Source of the DNA: Pseudomonadota bacterium
GTDB lineage: Bacteria > Myxococcota > Polyangia > Polyangiales > Polyangiaceae
Direction: 5' to 3'
Assembly: GCA_023419055.1 (NCBI GenBank)
Contig: JAEZYO010000669.1
Span: forward strand, 1-13,701
Length of the DNA stretch: 13,701 nt
Each line of letters opens with the position of its first letter. Position 1 is the first letter of the stretch. The position numbers were made by a program, and so were the translations under genes. A model generated the notes under the pieces. That model was given only the letters and a program-made list of their open reading frames with translations, was not told where the DNA came from and ran no database searches. This document shows positions 1 through 7,078 of this stretch, piece after piece.

Positions 1-633
1 GGCGATGACCTGTGGCGGCTCGGCCGGCTCGGCAAGATCGAGCAGGGGGTCATGGCGGGCAGGATCGAAGAGCTGATCTCGGAGACGGAGACCGGGAAGA
101 TGGCTGCGCGCGTCTCGAATGGCGTCAGGGTGCTGGGCGCAGCGCTCGGCGCGTGGGAGCGGTCCCCGATCCCGAAAGAGCGCACACGGGAGTTCCTCTC
201 GCTCTTCAAGATCATGAGCGATGGGATCGACTTCGTCCGCACAACCGTCATCGGGATCTCCCCCGATGCCCTCGCGGCCTGCGATGACGCGCTGGCCGTC
301 TTGTGGGGTCGAACGCCGAACGACCCCGTGTCCGCGGAGGCGTACAGCGCGGCCTTCACCGCCGTCCGCGTCTTGATGGCGGAGCTGATCGAGATCGGGG
401 ACCGCGAGAGCGCCGCCGAAGACGAGATGCGCAAGGCGCTCGCGACGGTGGCGCTCCCCGATGAGAAGGAGCTCAAGATGGTCGCGCGCTACCGGGCGAT
501 GCTGGAGACCAGCCTCCAGCGGCGCATGACCGCGCTCGAACAGCTCCGCGGCCTCGCGCCAACGGAGGCGCCGGGCGAGGAGGACAAGGAGCGCGCGCGC
601 GAGTACCGCGTGAGGCTCCGCCTCGTGGGGTAG
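1..633 (+). CDS. Unrecognised helical protein, 5' end outside the window
   Basis: The frame is open from the first base with no stop before position 633, so the gene very likely begins upstream of the window. An ATG at 52 exists, but the preceding codons also read as plausible protein (GDDLWRLGRLGKIEQG), which argues for a longer protein. The visible 210 residues are Ala/Leu/Glu/Arg-rich and mainly helical, with no membrane segment or signal peptide. A stretch about 30-60 residues before the end (LPDEKELKMVARYRAMLE) resembles, from memory only, a helical motif seen at the C-termini of uncharacterised GC-rich bacterial proteins. No catalytic motif is visible and no function is assigned. It is convergent with the membrane-protein gene ending at 1065. 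I am fairly sure that it is coding and unsure what it is. Confidence 0.6.
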   Translation, partial: GDDLWRLGRLGKIEQGVMAGRIEELISETETGKMAARVSNGVRVLGAALGAWERSPIPKERTREFLSLFKIMSDGIDFVRTTVIGISPDALAACDDALAVLWGRTPNDPVSAEAYSAAFTAVRVLMAELIEIGDRESAAEDEMRKALATVALPDEKELKMVARYRAMLETSLQRRMTALEQLRGLAPTEAPGEEDKERAREYRVRLRLVG

Positions 634-1064
634 GTGATCCTGTCCTACATCGTGGACTTCGTTCTGCGTGGGTTCCTCGCCCTGCGCTAGGCGTACGGCT
701 CGTCGCGAACGTTGCAGGCAGGGGGAGAGTGGGGTCCCCATCCCTTTGTCTCACACGAGGGGGGTCTGCGGACCGCGCAGATCGCTCGCTGATCCGGGAG
801 GCGCAAGATCGGAATGAGCCTCACCGGCCCCCCCAACCTTTCTCACGAGGACCCAGGCCGGAGGGGTGCGCGGCTTTTTTTTCGGGGGTACCCAACCGCC
901 GGCGTCGACCGACCAGGCGCGGCGGACACTTGGTGCTTTCGCTGGTGCGCCGTCCGCCCTCGATCTGCCGCTACAAACCGCTCTTCCAGTTCAAGCGCGC
1001 GTCCCCTTCCTTTCGGGGGAACAGGCCTGCGATCGGCACCGATGCGCCGTAGTTGCCGAGGCCA
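634..1064. other. Intergenic stretch without a convincing gene
   Basis: About 430 bases lie between two convergent genes. All six frames contain open stretches, but those on the plus strand (for example 729-1052 and 814-1068) are Arg/Pro/Ser-rich, overlap one another in different frames and lack good ribosome binding sites, so they are treated as chance frames in GC-rich DNA. The stretch holds a run of eight T at 875-882 after a short GC stem, and a 7-base inverted repeat (ggcggac at 921-927, gtccgcc at 952-958). Both fit transcription ending between convergent genes. A weak 5-bp stem at 1002-1020 lies just past the end of the minus-strand gene. Confidence 0.5.
857..882 (+). terminator. Possible weak intrinsic terminator
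   Basis: A short stem (gccg at 857-860, cggc at 871-874, loop of 10) is followed directly by eight T residues at 875-882, the longest T run in this GC-rich window. It would end transcription of the plus-strand gene that stops at 633. The four-base stem is weak and the distance from the gene is over 200 bases, so confidence is low. Confidence 0.3.
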
Positions 1065-1433
1065 CTAGACATCTCGACGCCGTGAGCCACCGGGCTCCTG
1101 GATGAAGAGGCCGTAGAGATCGCAGCCCAGCCGACCGATCCTCCAGGCGACAGGGGCCTTGCCTCTCTTCCGCTCGTCCTCGGCGATCCTCTTCCAGGCC
1201 TTCATCTCCTCCTCGTAGTAGCAGCCCACCTCGAAGAACCGGGCCCCAGCGTTGAAGACCAGCCAGATGAATCGGAGCAAACAGGCCAGGACGAGCGCGA
1301 GCCCCCAGGGAACCTGGAACTCGCGCTTGAACCAGCACTCCACACCGAACCCCAGCGCGAAGACCAGGAGCAGGATGCTCGAGGTGACGCGGAGGCCCGC
1401 CGAGTAGCCGTTCAGCTGCTGCCTCATCGCCAT
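1065..1433 (-). CDS. Small two-helix inner-membrane protein, unknown function
   Basis: This 122-residue protein has two strongly hydrophobic segments, about residues 17-34 and 42-63, separated by a short charged/aromatic loop (CWFKREFQVPW). A charged helical tail (EEEMKAWKRIAEDERKRGK) follows and is probably cytoplasmic. The start ATG at 1433 has an AAGGGG-type ribosome binding site 8-9 bases upstream. An in-frame ATG two codons later is possible. It lies downstream of the secreted-protein gene in the same direction, but a strong hairpin at 1511-1554 separates them, so it may have its own promoter. I do not recognise the family. The membrane prediction is firm and the function is unknown. Confidence 0.65.
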   Translation of the reverse strand: MAMRQQLNGYSAGLRVTSSILLLVFALGFGVECWFKREFQVPWGLALVLACLLRFIWLVFNAGARFFEVGCYYEEEMKAWKRIAEDERKRGKAPVAWRIGRLGCDLYGLFIQEPGGSRRRDV

Positions 1434-1510
1434 GACATCGCCCCTTCAGCTCTTTCGGAGTCGGCGCTACTCGTTCTGTCGGGTCGACCTCCGGTGCGGG
1501 AAACGTTGCT

Positions 1511-1554
1511 GCGGAGGTCCGCGCGAGAAGTGCGACCCTCGCGCGGACCACCGC
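1511..1554 (-). terminator. Strong GC-rich hairpin after the secreted-protein gene
   Basis: A perfect 12-bp inverted repeat (ggtccgcgcgag at 1516-1527, ctcgcgcggacc at 1538-1549, loop of 10) is extended by four more pairs after one mismatch. It begins 20 bases past the stop codon (1575-1577) of the minus-strand gene. No good U tract follows on the minus strand, only a short cgttt, so it is a terminator-like or mRNA-stabilising structure rather than a textbook Rho-independent terminator. Confidence 0.6.
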
Positions 1555-1574
1555 TTCCGTCTACACCGCGCCGT

Positions 1575-3179
1575 CTACAACGGCGCCTCCTCCTCAGCGT
1601 TCGCGACGTCGATGTAGGGAGCAAGCTTCTCATCCTCGCAGGCATCGGAGCCGTTCGCCTCCGATGCGGCGCTGTACCCGAGGCAGCGCGAAAGGCGGAT
1701 CACCATCGGGCTGCTGCAAGGCAGTTCGCCCGCTCCCTTGATGCTCTGGATTCGTCTCCTCGTCTTCCGGATCAGCTCGTCGCTCTGGCGAACGACGTCT
1801 TGGAGGCGATGCAGCTTCGCGAGATCCACCACGCCACCGACGTTCCTGCCGTAGTCCCGCTCCGTCTGGATCTCCTTCATCGCAGTGGTTCGGATCTTCT
1901 GGAACCTGCACAGGCGGGAGGAGAGGACGGGTGACATGAACTTCGGGTCGCGCTTCCGTCTCTCCAGGAGTCGTTGCTGCTGTTCAGCCTCTGCGTCCCT
2001 GGCCGCCTGCGCCTCCTCCTCCATCTCCCTTTCGAGGCGAGCCTTGTCGGCGGCCACCGCCTGCTCCTTCACGAGCGCGGTCCCGGCATCGACCACCATC
2101 ACCTTCAAGATGGTCGCGCAGTTCCTGAGGGTCACGGGCCTGTAGTCGCGGAGAGCAACGGAGACGTAGGTCTGACGCAGTTCGTCTCGTGCTGAGGGGC
2201 CCATGCGGCGGGTGTCGGGCCAGGGAGTGATGGGCTCCACGTACTTCAGATCGAACGGGAACGCCGGGGTCGTGCTGTCCGCATCGGTCCACCTCCGCGG
2301 CGGCACCATGCCTTGGTCGCTCCACTCGGGCGGACGGACGACGACGAGCTCGGTTCCGACCTTGTCGGCTCTCCCGTGTGCCAGCAGTGCAGACAGGAGG
2401 CGACTACCCTCGTCGGCATATTCCCCAGGGTGAGCCTGGAAGTCTCTCCGGGCTCGTTCGATGACGGTGCCGCCTGGGAGCGTGATTCGGTTCCCGTAGA
2501 AGGGAATGAGGGGACAGGCGTCGGTGATGTGGTGAACCCACTCGTCATCCCAGCTCTTCGGGTATGGGACGGCAAGCACGCAGGATGTCTTGAGGACCGG
2601 GTACACCGTTCCGTTCCAAGCAGGCGGTGGCAGCTGCCGCGTCAGCTCGTTCTCGGACAACTCGATGCTCAGAACGAGGAGCCTGGAACCTGTGAGTTCG
2701 GGGCCGGAGAGGCCGAGCTCAAGGACGGGGCCCAAGCTCTCGCGGAACTGACGAAGGCCTTCGTAGTACGGCTGGAGAACGGGGCTGCCTGCGACCATCT
2801 GGCCAGTCGTCCTGTCGCGGACCGCTTCTCTCGCAGTGGTCAAACCCGCGGCCTCGATCAAGGAGATGGTCGCGTCCACCTTGGTCGCGAGTTCGGACAG
2901 CTCCTGGGCCGTCATCGTGTTCACGGACTTGAGGCTCGTCAGCAGTGCTCGGTAGGAGGCTTCGGCGTCTGGAGCGATGACCCGTGACTTTGCGCCGAGG
3001 GAAGTGTGCGACGGACCGGGCGGCCCGGGGAGCCTCCGCGGCGTGCTGGCGGCCTGACCGATGGCGCCCCCGGGGACCGCGCTCACGAGAAGCACAGCCG
3101 GCACGATCATCCGGAGACGTTCACGGAACACGCAGGCCGTGAAGGCTGACGTCTTGGTCATCCTCTTCCATCTGTGCAT
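1575..3179 (-). CDS. Secreted protein with coiled coil, unknown function
   Basis: I place the start at 3179 (534 residues). The frame is open further upstream, but the ATG at 3179 has a near-perfect AAGGAG site (3186-3191) six bases away and begins a signal-peptide-like N-terminus. The upstream codons overlap the next gene and read as Arg/Ser-rich noise. Residues 1-23 are basic, about 24-40 hydrophobic (MIVPAVLLVSAVPGGAIG), with likely cleavage near GQAA at 41-44, so it is probably exported to the periplasm or outside. Residues 68-115 and 135-155 are helical. Residues 185-310 are Pro/Trp-rich and contain Cys200 and Cys222. Residues 366-412 form a highly charged Glu/Arg/Gln coiled coil, followed by a helical tail with Cys424, 488, 499 and 514. 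No enzyme motif is seen. It shares an upstream element with the zinc-ribbon gene and may act with it in the envelope. Confidence 0.7.
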   Translation of the reverse strand: MHRWKRMTKTSAFTACVFRERLRMIVPAVLLVSAVPGGAIGQAASTPRRLPGPPGPSHTSLGAKSRVIAPDAEASYRALLTSLKSVNTMTAQELSELATKVDATISLIEAAGLTTAREAVRDRTTGQMVAGSPVLQPYYEGLRQFRESLGPVLELGLSGPELTGSRLLVLSIELSENELTRQLPPPAWNGTVYPVLKTSCVLAVPYPKSWDDEWVHHITDACPLIPFYGNRITLPGGTVIERARRDFQAHPGEYADEGSRLLSALLAHGRADKVGTELVVVRPPEWSDQGMVPPRRWTDADSTTPAFPFDLKYVEPITPWPDTRRMGPSARDELRQTYVSVALRDYRPVTLRNCATILKVMVVDAGTALVKEQAVAADKARLEREMEEEAQAARDAEAEQQQRLLERRKRDPKFMSPVLSSRLCRFQKIRTTAMKEIQTERDYGRNVGGVVDLAKLHRLQDVVRQSDELIRKTRRRIQSIKGAGELPCSSPMVIRLSRCLGYSAASEANGSDACEDEKLAPYIDVANAEEEAPL

Positions 3180-3215
3180 GTCGTTCTCCTTCTGCTGGAT
3201 CGGCTGGCGAGCCTG

Positions 3216-3238
3216 CCGTGGGTTCGTCACATGTGAGG
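3216..3238. promoter_or_regulatory. Shared upstream element, copy 1 (palindrome TCACATGTGA)
   Basis: This 23-base element matches 4751-4773 with a single mismatch, 19 of the bases being identical without a break. Its core is the perfect 10-base palindrome TCACATGTGA at 3227-3236. It ends 37 bases before the start codon of the secreted-protein gene, almost the same spacing as copy 2. An extra GTGA half-site follows at 3241-3244. The symmetry and fixed spacing suggest an operator, possibly within the promoter. A chance duplication is very unlikely. Confidence 0.7.
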
Positions 3239-3280
3239 ACGTGACCGATAGATCTCCCCCGTGCGCGTGACCTCGCGTCT

Positions 3281-3309
3281 CGAGGGAGTCTCGTTCTTGC
3301 GGACTCTCG
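3281..3309 (-). terminator. Possible weak hairpin after the zinc-ribbon gene
   Basis: Immediately past the stop codon of the zinc-ribbon gene is an imperfect inverted repeat (gagtc paired with gactc plus a flanking cga/tcg) and no T run on the minus strand. It might help separate this transcript from the secreted-protein gene, which has its own upstream element. The support is weak. Confidence 0.25.
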
Positions 3310-3312
3310 GGC

Positions 3313-4713
3313 CTACTTAGGGAGGATGGCCGCCGAAGCGGTACGGCCGGACAGTCCCTTCGCGATAACCGCTCGAAGCTCAGAAGTGATCGCGACGAGC
3401 GCGTCGCCGTTCCGCAGAGGAAGACCGGTCCAGGTGTGCAGGTCCTCAAGCGAGACGTCGGTCCCGACGTGATGGAGTAGCTCGTTCGCCGTGACGATCT
3501 TCCCGTCGGGCAGCCCGTCCAGGCGATCTTCCTGGTCCGGCCCCAAGGGCAGCGTGACAAGAATCGGTGCCCCGCTGTTCGTGAACTTCAGGCCAGTCGG
3601 GATCACGAGAGAGTCGACCACCTCACCCGCCGGAACGTCGAAGCTGAGCTGAAGGGGAGTGGACGAGTACCTGGCGACATCGACGAATCCGAGCGTGTCC
3701 GACTTGATCTTCCGGTTGCTCTTCGTCGAGATGAAGCACTCGCTCCCGAAGATCGTCGAGTCAGGATCGGCATGGCGGTACACGAGGTTCAGCTGGACGG
3801 ACGAACCACCTTGAGACGTGGAGACGCGGACGCCGTTCAGCTCGACGGAGGAGTTGCCACGCGAGAGCGAGACGCGTCCGTTGAGGACATCGGCCGCCAT
3901 GCCGATGGCCTTCATCCCGCTGATCGTTGCGCCGAGGTCACCGACGCGCTTGCATCCTCGCTCCTCGGCGCGGTGTTGCCATGCCAGTGCCGCTTCCGCG
4001 TTCCCCGAACGGAACTGAGCCATGGCCATCGAACATGCCGCGTCTCCGTCGGCGTTGATCTTGGATGCGTACTGCTCGTAGAGGCTGCCCAAGACTTCCC
4101 ACTTGGACGTTCGAGCGGACTCGTCGATCACGACCGAAAGAAGTTCTGTCGGGGCGCCTTCGGGGAACATCGACAGCGCCCGCAACCGAAGGTCGAGCGC
4201 AGCAGTGCGGCCCTGCTTGGCCTCCACCGCTGATGCATGGCCCCAGACGACCCAGGGATCGTCCGGGAACTCCCGCGCCGCAGCATCGAAGGAGTCGAAC
4301 TGCTCTTGTCCTGGGGGAAGAGCGCGTGCTGCGAGGTAGGCGTACCTGGGATCGCCGGGATGGCTCTTGCGGAGGCGAGCGTAGAGCTCGACCACCCTGG
4401 CTCGCTCCTTTTCGACGTGCCTGTCCTGCCAGACGCGGTGCCACTGCACGTCGCGGTGCAGCGAAACGACGAAATCCGAGTCGCGCATCGCGAAGACCAC
4501 CACCGTTGCCAGGCCAAGAAGGGCAACAAGACCGAGCGTCCAGACAAGCTTCGGCGTCCAGGAGAGCCGCGGTGCCCTTACACGCGGGTGCGGCGGGGTG
4601 GTGGCCGAACCCGAGGGCGCCACTCTCTCGCCGCAGTGCTTGCATTTGATCGCGACCGCGAGGATCTCCTCGCCGCAGAACGGACAATTCTTCGTGTCGC
4701 GCCGCATCTCCAT
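3313..4713 (-). CDS. Zinc-ribbon, membrane-anchored TPR-like protein
   Basis: This 466-residue protein begins with a zinc ribbon (CPFC at 10-13, CKHC at 24-27), then a Pro-rich linker and one hydrophobic segment at about 56-76. The ribbon is therefore probably cytoplasmic, with the rest outside the inner membrane. Residues 104-258 are helical and TPR-like (for example RYAYLAARALPP and GNAEAALAWQHRAEERGC). Residues 275-390 look beta-rich and contain a short internal duplication (GNSSVELNGVRV, then GGSSVQLNLVYR about 15 residues on). The C-terminal 75 residues are unassigned. The start at 4713 is supported by a GGAGG site eight bases upstream; ATG at codon 3 is less well spaced. It is divergent from the XRE regulator and shares an operator-like element with the secreted-protein gene. 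Its architecture suggests an envelope sensor or scaffold. The exact role is unknown. Confidence 0.75.
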   Translation of the reverse strand: MEMRRDTKNCPFCGEEILAVAIKCKHCGERVAPSGSATTPPHPRVRAPRLSWTPKLVWTLGLVALLGLATVVVFAMRDSDFVVSLHRDVQWHRVWQDRHVEKERARVVELYARLRKSHPGDPRYAYLAARALPPGQEQFDSFDAAAREFPDDPWVVWGHASAVEAKQGRTAALDLRLRALSMFPEGAPTELLSVVIDESARTSKWEVLGSLYEQYASKINADGDAACSMAMAQFRSGNAEAALAWQHRAEERGCKRVGDLGATISGMKAIGMAADVLNGRVSLSRGNSSVELNGVRVSTSQGGSSVQLNLVYRHADPDSTIFGSECFISTKSNRKIKSDTLGFVDVARYSSTPLQLSFDVPAGEVVDSLVIPTGLKFTNSGAPILVTLPLGPDQEDRLDGLPDGKIVTANELLHHVGTDVSLEDLHTWTGLPLRNGDALVAITSELRAVIAKGLSGRTASAAILPK

Positions 4714-4750
4714 GTTGTTGTCCTCCCCGCCAAGATGCGGTGTGAGTCTA

Positions 4751-4773
4751 CCGCGGGTTCGTCACATGTGAGG
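4751..4773. promoter_or_regulatory. Shared upstream element, copy 2, in the divergent promoter region
   Basis: This is the second copy of the element at 3216-3238, with the palindrome TCACATGTGA at 4762-4771. It ends 38 bases before the zinc-ribbon start and its centre is about 42 bases before the XRE regulator start. A second overlapping inverted repeat, GTGAG-GTA-CTCAC, spans 4768-4780, and another GTGAG lies at 4742-4746, so this side is richer in half-sites than copy 1. Such clustering is typical of an autoregulated, divergently transcribed regulator. That the neighbouring XRE protein binds here is an inference. Confidence 0.7.
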
Positions 4774-4808
4774 TACTCACCTCGGCGCACATCCCTGACC
4801 GTGCGGGC

Positions 4809-5099
4809 ATGGCAGCCCGCACGTCCGGAGCCGATCGGCCCTCCCGCATCGCGCGGCAGTCACCCCGGTTCGGCGCGGAAGCCAAGGCCCTCGGTCAGCG
4901 GGTACGGGCGATGAGGGACGCGCGGGGATGGACCTTGGAGAAGGCTGCCGAAGCCACGAACTTGGATCTGAAGCACTTCCAGAAGATCGAGGCGGGAAAG
5001 CTGAACGTAACCCTGGTGACGCTGGTTCGGCTGGCCGAGGGCTTCGGTGAGCCAATGGAGCGTCTCTTCAGAGGCGCGCGGCGGTCCTCGAAGAAGTGA
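4809..5099 (+). CDS. XRE-family helix-turn-helix regulator
   Basis: This 96-residue protein is almost entirely one HTH_3/XRE domain (about residues 28-88). GQRVRAMRDARGWTLEKAAE forms helices 1-2, and LDLKHFQKIEAGKLNVTLVT forms the recognition helix and following turn with the typical xIExG signature. LVRLAEGFGEPMERLF ends the domain. The N-terminal 25 residues are basic and disordered-looking. The ATG at 4809 has no strong ribosome binding site, which fits low expression or leaderless translation. It is transcribed divergently from the zinc-ribbon gene across a 95-base gap holding the palindromic element. It probably regulates that gene, the secreted-protein gene and itself. The family call is secure; the targets are inferred. 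Confidence 0.88.
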   Translation: MAARTSGADRPSRIARQSPRFGAEAKALGQRVRAMRDARGWTLEKAAEATNLDLKHFQKIEAGKLNVTLVTLVRLAEGFGEPMERLFRGARRSSKK

Positions 5100-5137
5100 C
5101 GGCGTGGACGTGACCAGGGTCGGGCCCGCCCACGCCG
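5100..5137. terminator. Bidirectional hairpin between convergent genes
   Basis: A perfect 8-bp stem (5100-5107 with 5130-5137, cggcgtgg/ccacgccg) starts one base after the XRE stop codon and ends three bases before the stop of the convergent small gene. The loop contains a further palindrome, cgggcccg (5121-5128). There is no T run. Its position, filling the gap between convergent genes, suggests a shared terminator. Confidence 0.5.
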
Positions 5138-5140
5138 CCC

Positions 5141-5449
5141 CTATCTCCTCGACCTACTGCTCTTGGCGGCGACCGCAACCGGTCGGAGGACCACCTCCTC
5201 GGCGTCGACTTCGGCCGCTTCAACTACGGCGCCGTGAGGCGCCCAGAACTGCTCAACCGCCAAGTCACGTCGCGCGACCCGGCCCAGATCCCGGAGCCGG
5301 GTCGCAACGAGGGCGAGGATCGCCACCGTCTGCGCCCCGGTGTCCTCGCCCTCGAGACCGCCATGGCGACCGAGGTCCACCAGGGTGGCTGCACCCTGAA
5401 TCGCCTGCTCGATCGTGGCGAGCTCGTGGCTCAGGCTCACCGCCTTCAC
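5141..5449 (-). CDS. Small helical protein coupled to the nuclease gene
   Basis: This is the third gene of the recombination operon. The frame is open up to an ATG at 5494, but a GTG at 5449 overlaps the nuclease stop codon as GTGA, a classical translational-coupling arrangement. I therefore prefer this start (102 residues). The first 75 residues look helical (LSHELATIEQAIQGAATLVD and AILALVATRLRDLGRVARRD). The rest is acidic and ends in a basic SSRSRR tail. No known domain is recognised. Its place after an annealing protein and an exonuclease suggests an accessory factor for recombination, analogous in position to small phage recombination helpers, but this is inference from context only. 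Confidence 0.6.
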   Translation of the reverse strand: MKAVSLSHELATIEQAIQGAATLVDLGRHGGLEGEDTGAQTVAILALVATRLRDLGRVARRDLAVEQFWAPHGAVVEAAEVDAEEVVLRPVAVAAKSSRSRR

Positions 5450-6264
5450 GACGAAGCCCCCGTGCAAGCGTACGCGAAGGGGCACGACTGGCATGCCCAG
5501 CCGCGGATGGGATAGCTCACCCCGGCCTCGATGGCTCGCAGGATGCCCTGCACGGTTCGGAGGAGATCGTCCTCGTCGCGTTCAGCGCGCTCGATCTCGG
5601 CGATCTGCACCTGGGGGTTCTTGGTCTTGATGCAGATCTGGAACCGGAGTCCCACATCGCCGAACCCCATCTGTCGGGCAGCGAGCTTGTAGCAGGTGGG
5701 CTGGAGGTCGAAGTCGAGCTGGTCGCGGGTGTACCTGCGCGATGACGTCTTGTGTTCGACCACGACGTACCCGTCCTCGTTTCCAGCCAGGAGATCGATG
5801 ATGCCGACGAGCGCCTCGTCAAGCACTTCGCCGGTATCGGGATCATGGATCTCGACCTGGAACGGCTTCTCGACCGCCTCGACGATGAGCCCTGTCTCCC
5901 GCGCAGCCACACATTCGCAGAAGACGCGAAGCATCGAGATGCCCTTGTCCACGATGTGGCCCAGGTCGCTGTCCTCGTCATCCCCTGCCTGGAGGGGAAT
6001 CGGGCCGGACGACTCCCTCTCCCACGCGGTGCGGAACACGTCGAGGACGAGGTCCTCCTCGAGTGCCTGGCCAGTGGCCTTCAGCTCCTGGTAGTGGGCC
6101 GCGAGCGCTTCGTGGAACGCTGAACCGAAGGCGAGCGGCACGGGCACGAACGCGGGCGCCACCCCGAGGATGTACTTCAACGCGAACTTCCGCGGGCACG
6201 CGAGGTGGGTCTTCAACTGCGACACGCTGATATAGAGCCCCGAGGGCAGCTCGGGCTTTCCCAT
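5446..6264 (-). CDS. RecB/Cas4-like PD-(D/E)XK nuclease with predicted 4Fe-4S cluster
   Basis: This 272-residue protein belongs to the PDDEXK_1 group that includes Cas4 and the AddB/RecB nuclease domains. The catalytic elements are in order: His51 in GSAFHEALAAHY, Asp157 in LVGIIDLLAG, Glu170-x-Lys172 in VVVEHKTSSR, and a QPTCY element at 188-192. One cysteine near the N-terminus (Cys23 in LACPRKF) and three near the C-terminus (Cys258, Cys261, Cys267 in CQSCPFAYAC) match the four ligands of the 4Fe-4S cluster found in this group. It probably resects DNA ends to single strands for the adjacent Rad52-like annealing protein, as in lambda Red or RecET pairs. The start ATG lies two bases after the previous stop, with GGAGGGG just upstream. 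No cas1 or CRISPR is present, so a Cas4 role is unlikely. Confidence 0.88.
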   Translation of the reverse strand: MGKPELPSGLYISVSQLKTHLACPRKFALKYILGVAPAFVPVPLAFGSAFHEALAAHYQELKATGQALEEDLVLDVFRTAWERESSGPIPLQAGDDEDSDLGHIVDKGISMLRVFCECVAARETGLIVEAVEKPFQVEIHDPDTGEVLDEALVGIIDLLAGNEDGYVVVEHKTSSRRYTRDQLDFDLQPTCYKLAARQMGFGDVGLRFQICIKTKNPQVQIAEIERAERDEDDLLRTVQGILRAIEAGVSYPIRGWACQSCPFAYACTGASS

Positions 6265-6266
6265 GG

Positions 6267-7058
6267 CTACCCCTCCGCTCCGGGCTCGGGCTGGTCGTGG
6301 CCGTTGCCCGCCTGCTCCGACATGGCGCCGATGATCTGGCTCGCCTGTTCGCGGCTCAAGAACTCCGGCTGGGAGCCGAACCGGCCCTTTACGAACTGCC
6401 GGAGTGCCTGCTGCTCGTACCCGAGCTTGCGCCCGAGAGCCCAGATCGCGGAGAGCTGCTTCGAGCTCAGGCGCGTGCGAACGGGAGCGGCCGAGGGGCG
6501 AGCCGAGGCCTGCTCGCGGTCGACCGGAACGACGGGCTTGGGAGGCGGCGGCAATGGCGGTGCGGCAGGTCTGGTCGGAAGCGTCGAGATGGACACCCTG
6601 TCTCCGGAGTCGGAGGGCAGGTTGTCATCATCGAGTACGCCAGCGAACGCTTGCCAGCCCACGCCGAAGAACGCTGCGGCCTTCTTGAACGCGTTGGTGT
6701 ACGCGCCCTTTCGCGCGTCCGCCTCCGAGATGGCGGTGTGGCCGCCGTCGGCCAGCGACTCCGCGAACACGACGAAGTCGCCCTCGATCCACTCGCCGAG
6801 CTCCAAGGTGATGTCGCAGATGGCCTCGAACGCGGGCCGACCCTTGGACGTGAGCACCTCCTTCACGGTGACGGTCCGGTGAGCGCGCCAGGCGCCCACG
6901 CCCAGGACCTCGTTCAGCCGGTTCGCGATGTGCTGGTAGCCGATGCCGGCGGTGTCGTAGCCCCGTCCGGTGAGGCGCCCCTCGGTGCGCTGGATGCAGT
7001 GCTCCGGGAACGGTGCGGACAGAGCAGCGTAGATCTTCTTCTTCTCGTCGTGGGTCAC
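6267..7058 (-). CDS. Rad52-family single-strand annealing protein
   Basis: This 263-residue protein matches the bacterial/phage Rad52/Rad22 type. The core spans about 13-140, with YDTAGIGYQHIANRLNEVLG, GAWRAHRTV, an acidic/aromatic strand region, and the hallmark EADARKGAYTNAFKKAAAFF leading to FGVGWQAF. A Pro-rich linker (161-180) is followed by a helical C-terminal module (196-247: LSSKQLSAIWALGRKLGY and LSREQASQIIGAM), a type often appended to phage recombinases. It anneals complementary single strands and would work on ends made by the nuclease two bases downstream. The initiation codon is GTG (7058-7056) with an AGAGGTG site 5-6 bases away. It is the first gene of a three-gene operon with an operator-like inverted repeat immediately upstream. 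Confidence 0.9.
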   Translation of the reverse strand: MTHDEKKKIYAALSAPFPEHCIQRTEGRLTGRGYDTAGIGYQHIANRLNEVLGVGAWRAHRTVTVKEVLTSKGRPAFEAICDITLELGEWIEGDFVVFAESLADGGHTAISEADARKGAYTNAFKKAAAFFGVGWQAFAGVLDDDNLPSDSGDRVSISTLPTRPAAPPLPPPPKPVVPVDREQASARPSAAPVRTRLSSKQLSAIWALGRKLGYEQQALRQFVKGRFGSQPEFLSREQASQIIGAMSEQAGNGHDQPEPGAEG

Positions 7059-7078
7059 GTTTCACCTCTGGGAGTTGA

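Noticed and set aside
729..1105. Three overlapping plus-strand open frames in the first intergenic region
   Set aside because: They are Arg/Pro/Ser-rich, overlap in different frames, lack good ribosome sites and show no domain. They are typical chance frames in GC-rich DNA.
3180..3560. N-terminal extension of the secreted-protein frame to an ATG at 3560
   Set aside because: It overlaps the 3' end of the zinc-ribbon gene, reads as Arg/Ser-rich noise, and would bury both the AAGGAG site and the signal peptide at 3179.
5047..5745. Plus-strand open frame opposite the small protein and nuclease
   Set aside because: It is Pro/Arg/Ser-rich and antisense to a nuclease with intact catalytic and Fe-S motifs.
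5446..6264. The nuclease as Cas4 of a CRISPR locus
   Set aside because: There is no repeat array, cas1, cas2 or effector gene in the window. The Rad52 neighbour indicates a recombination role.
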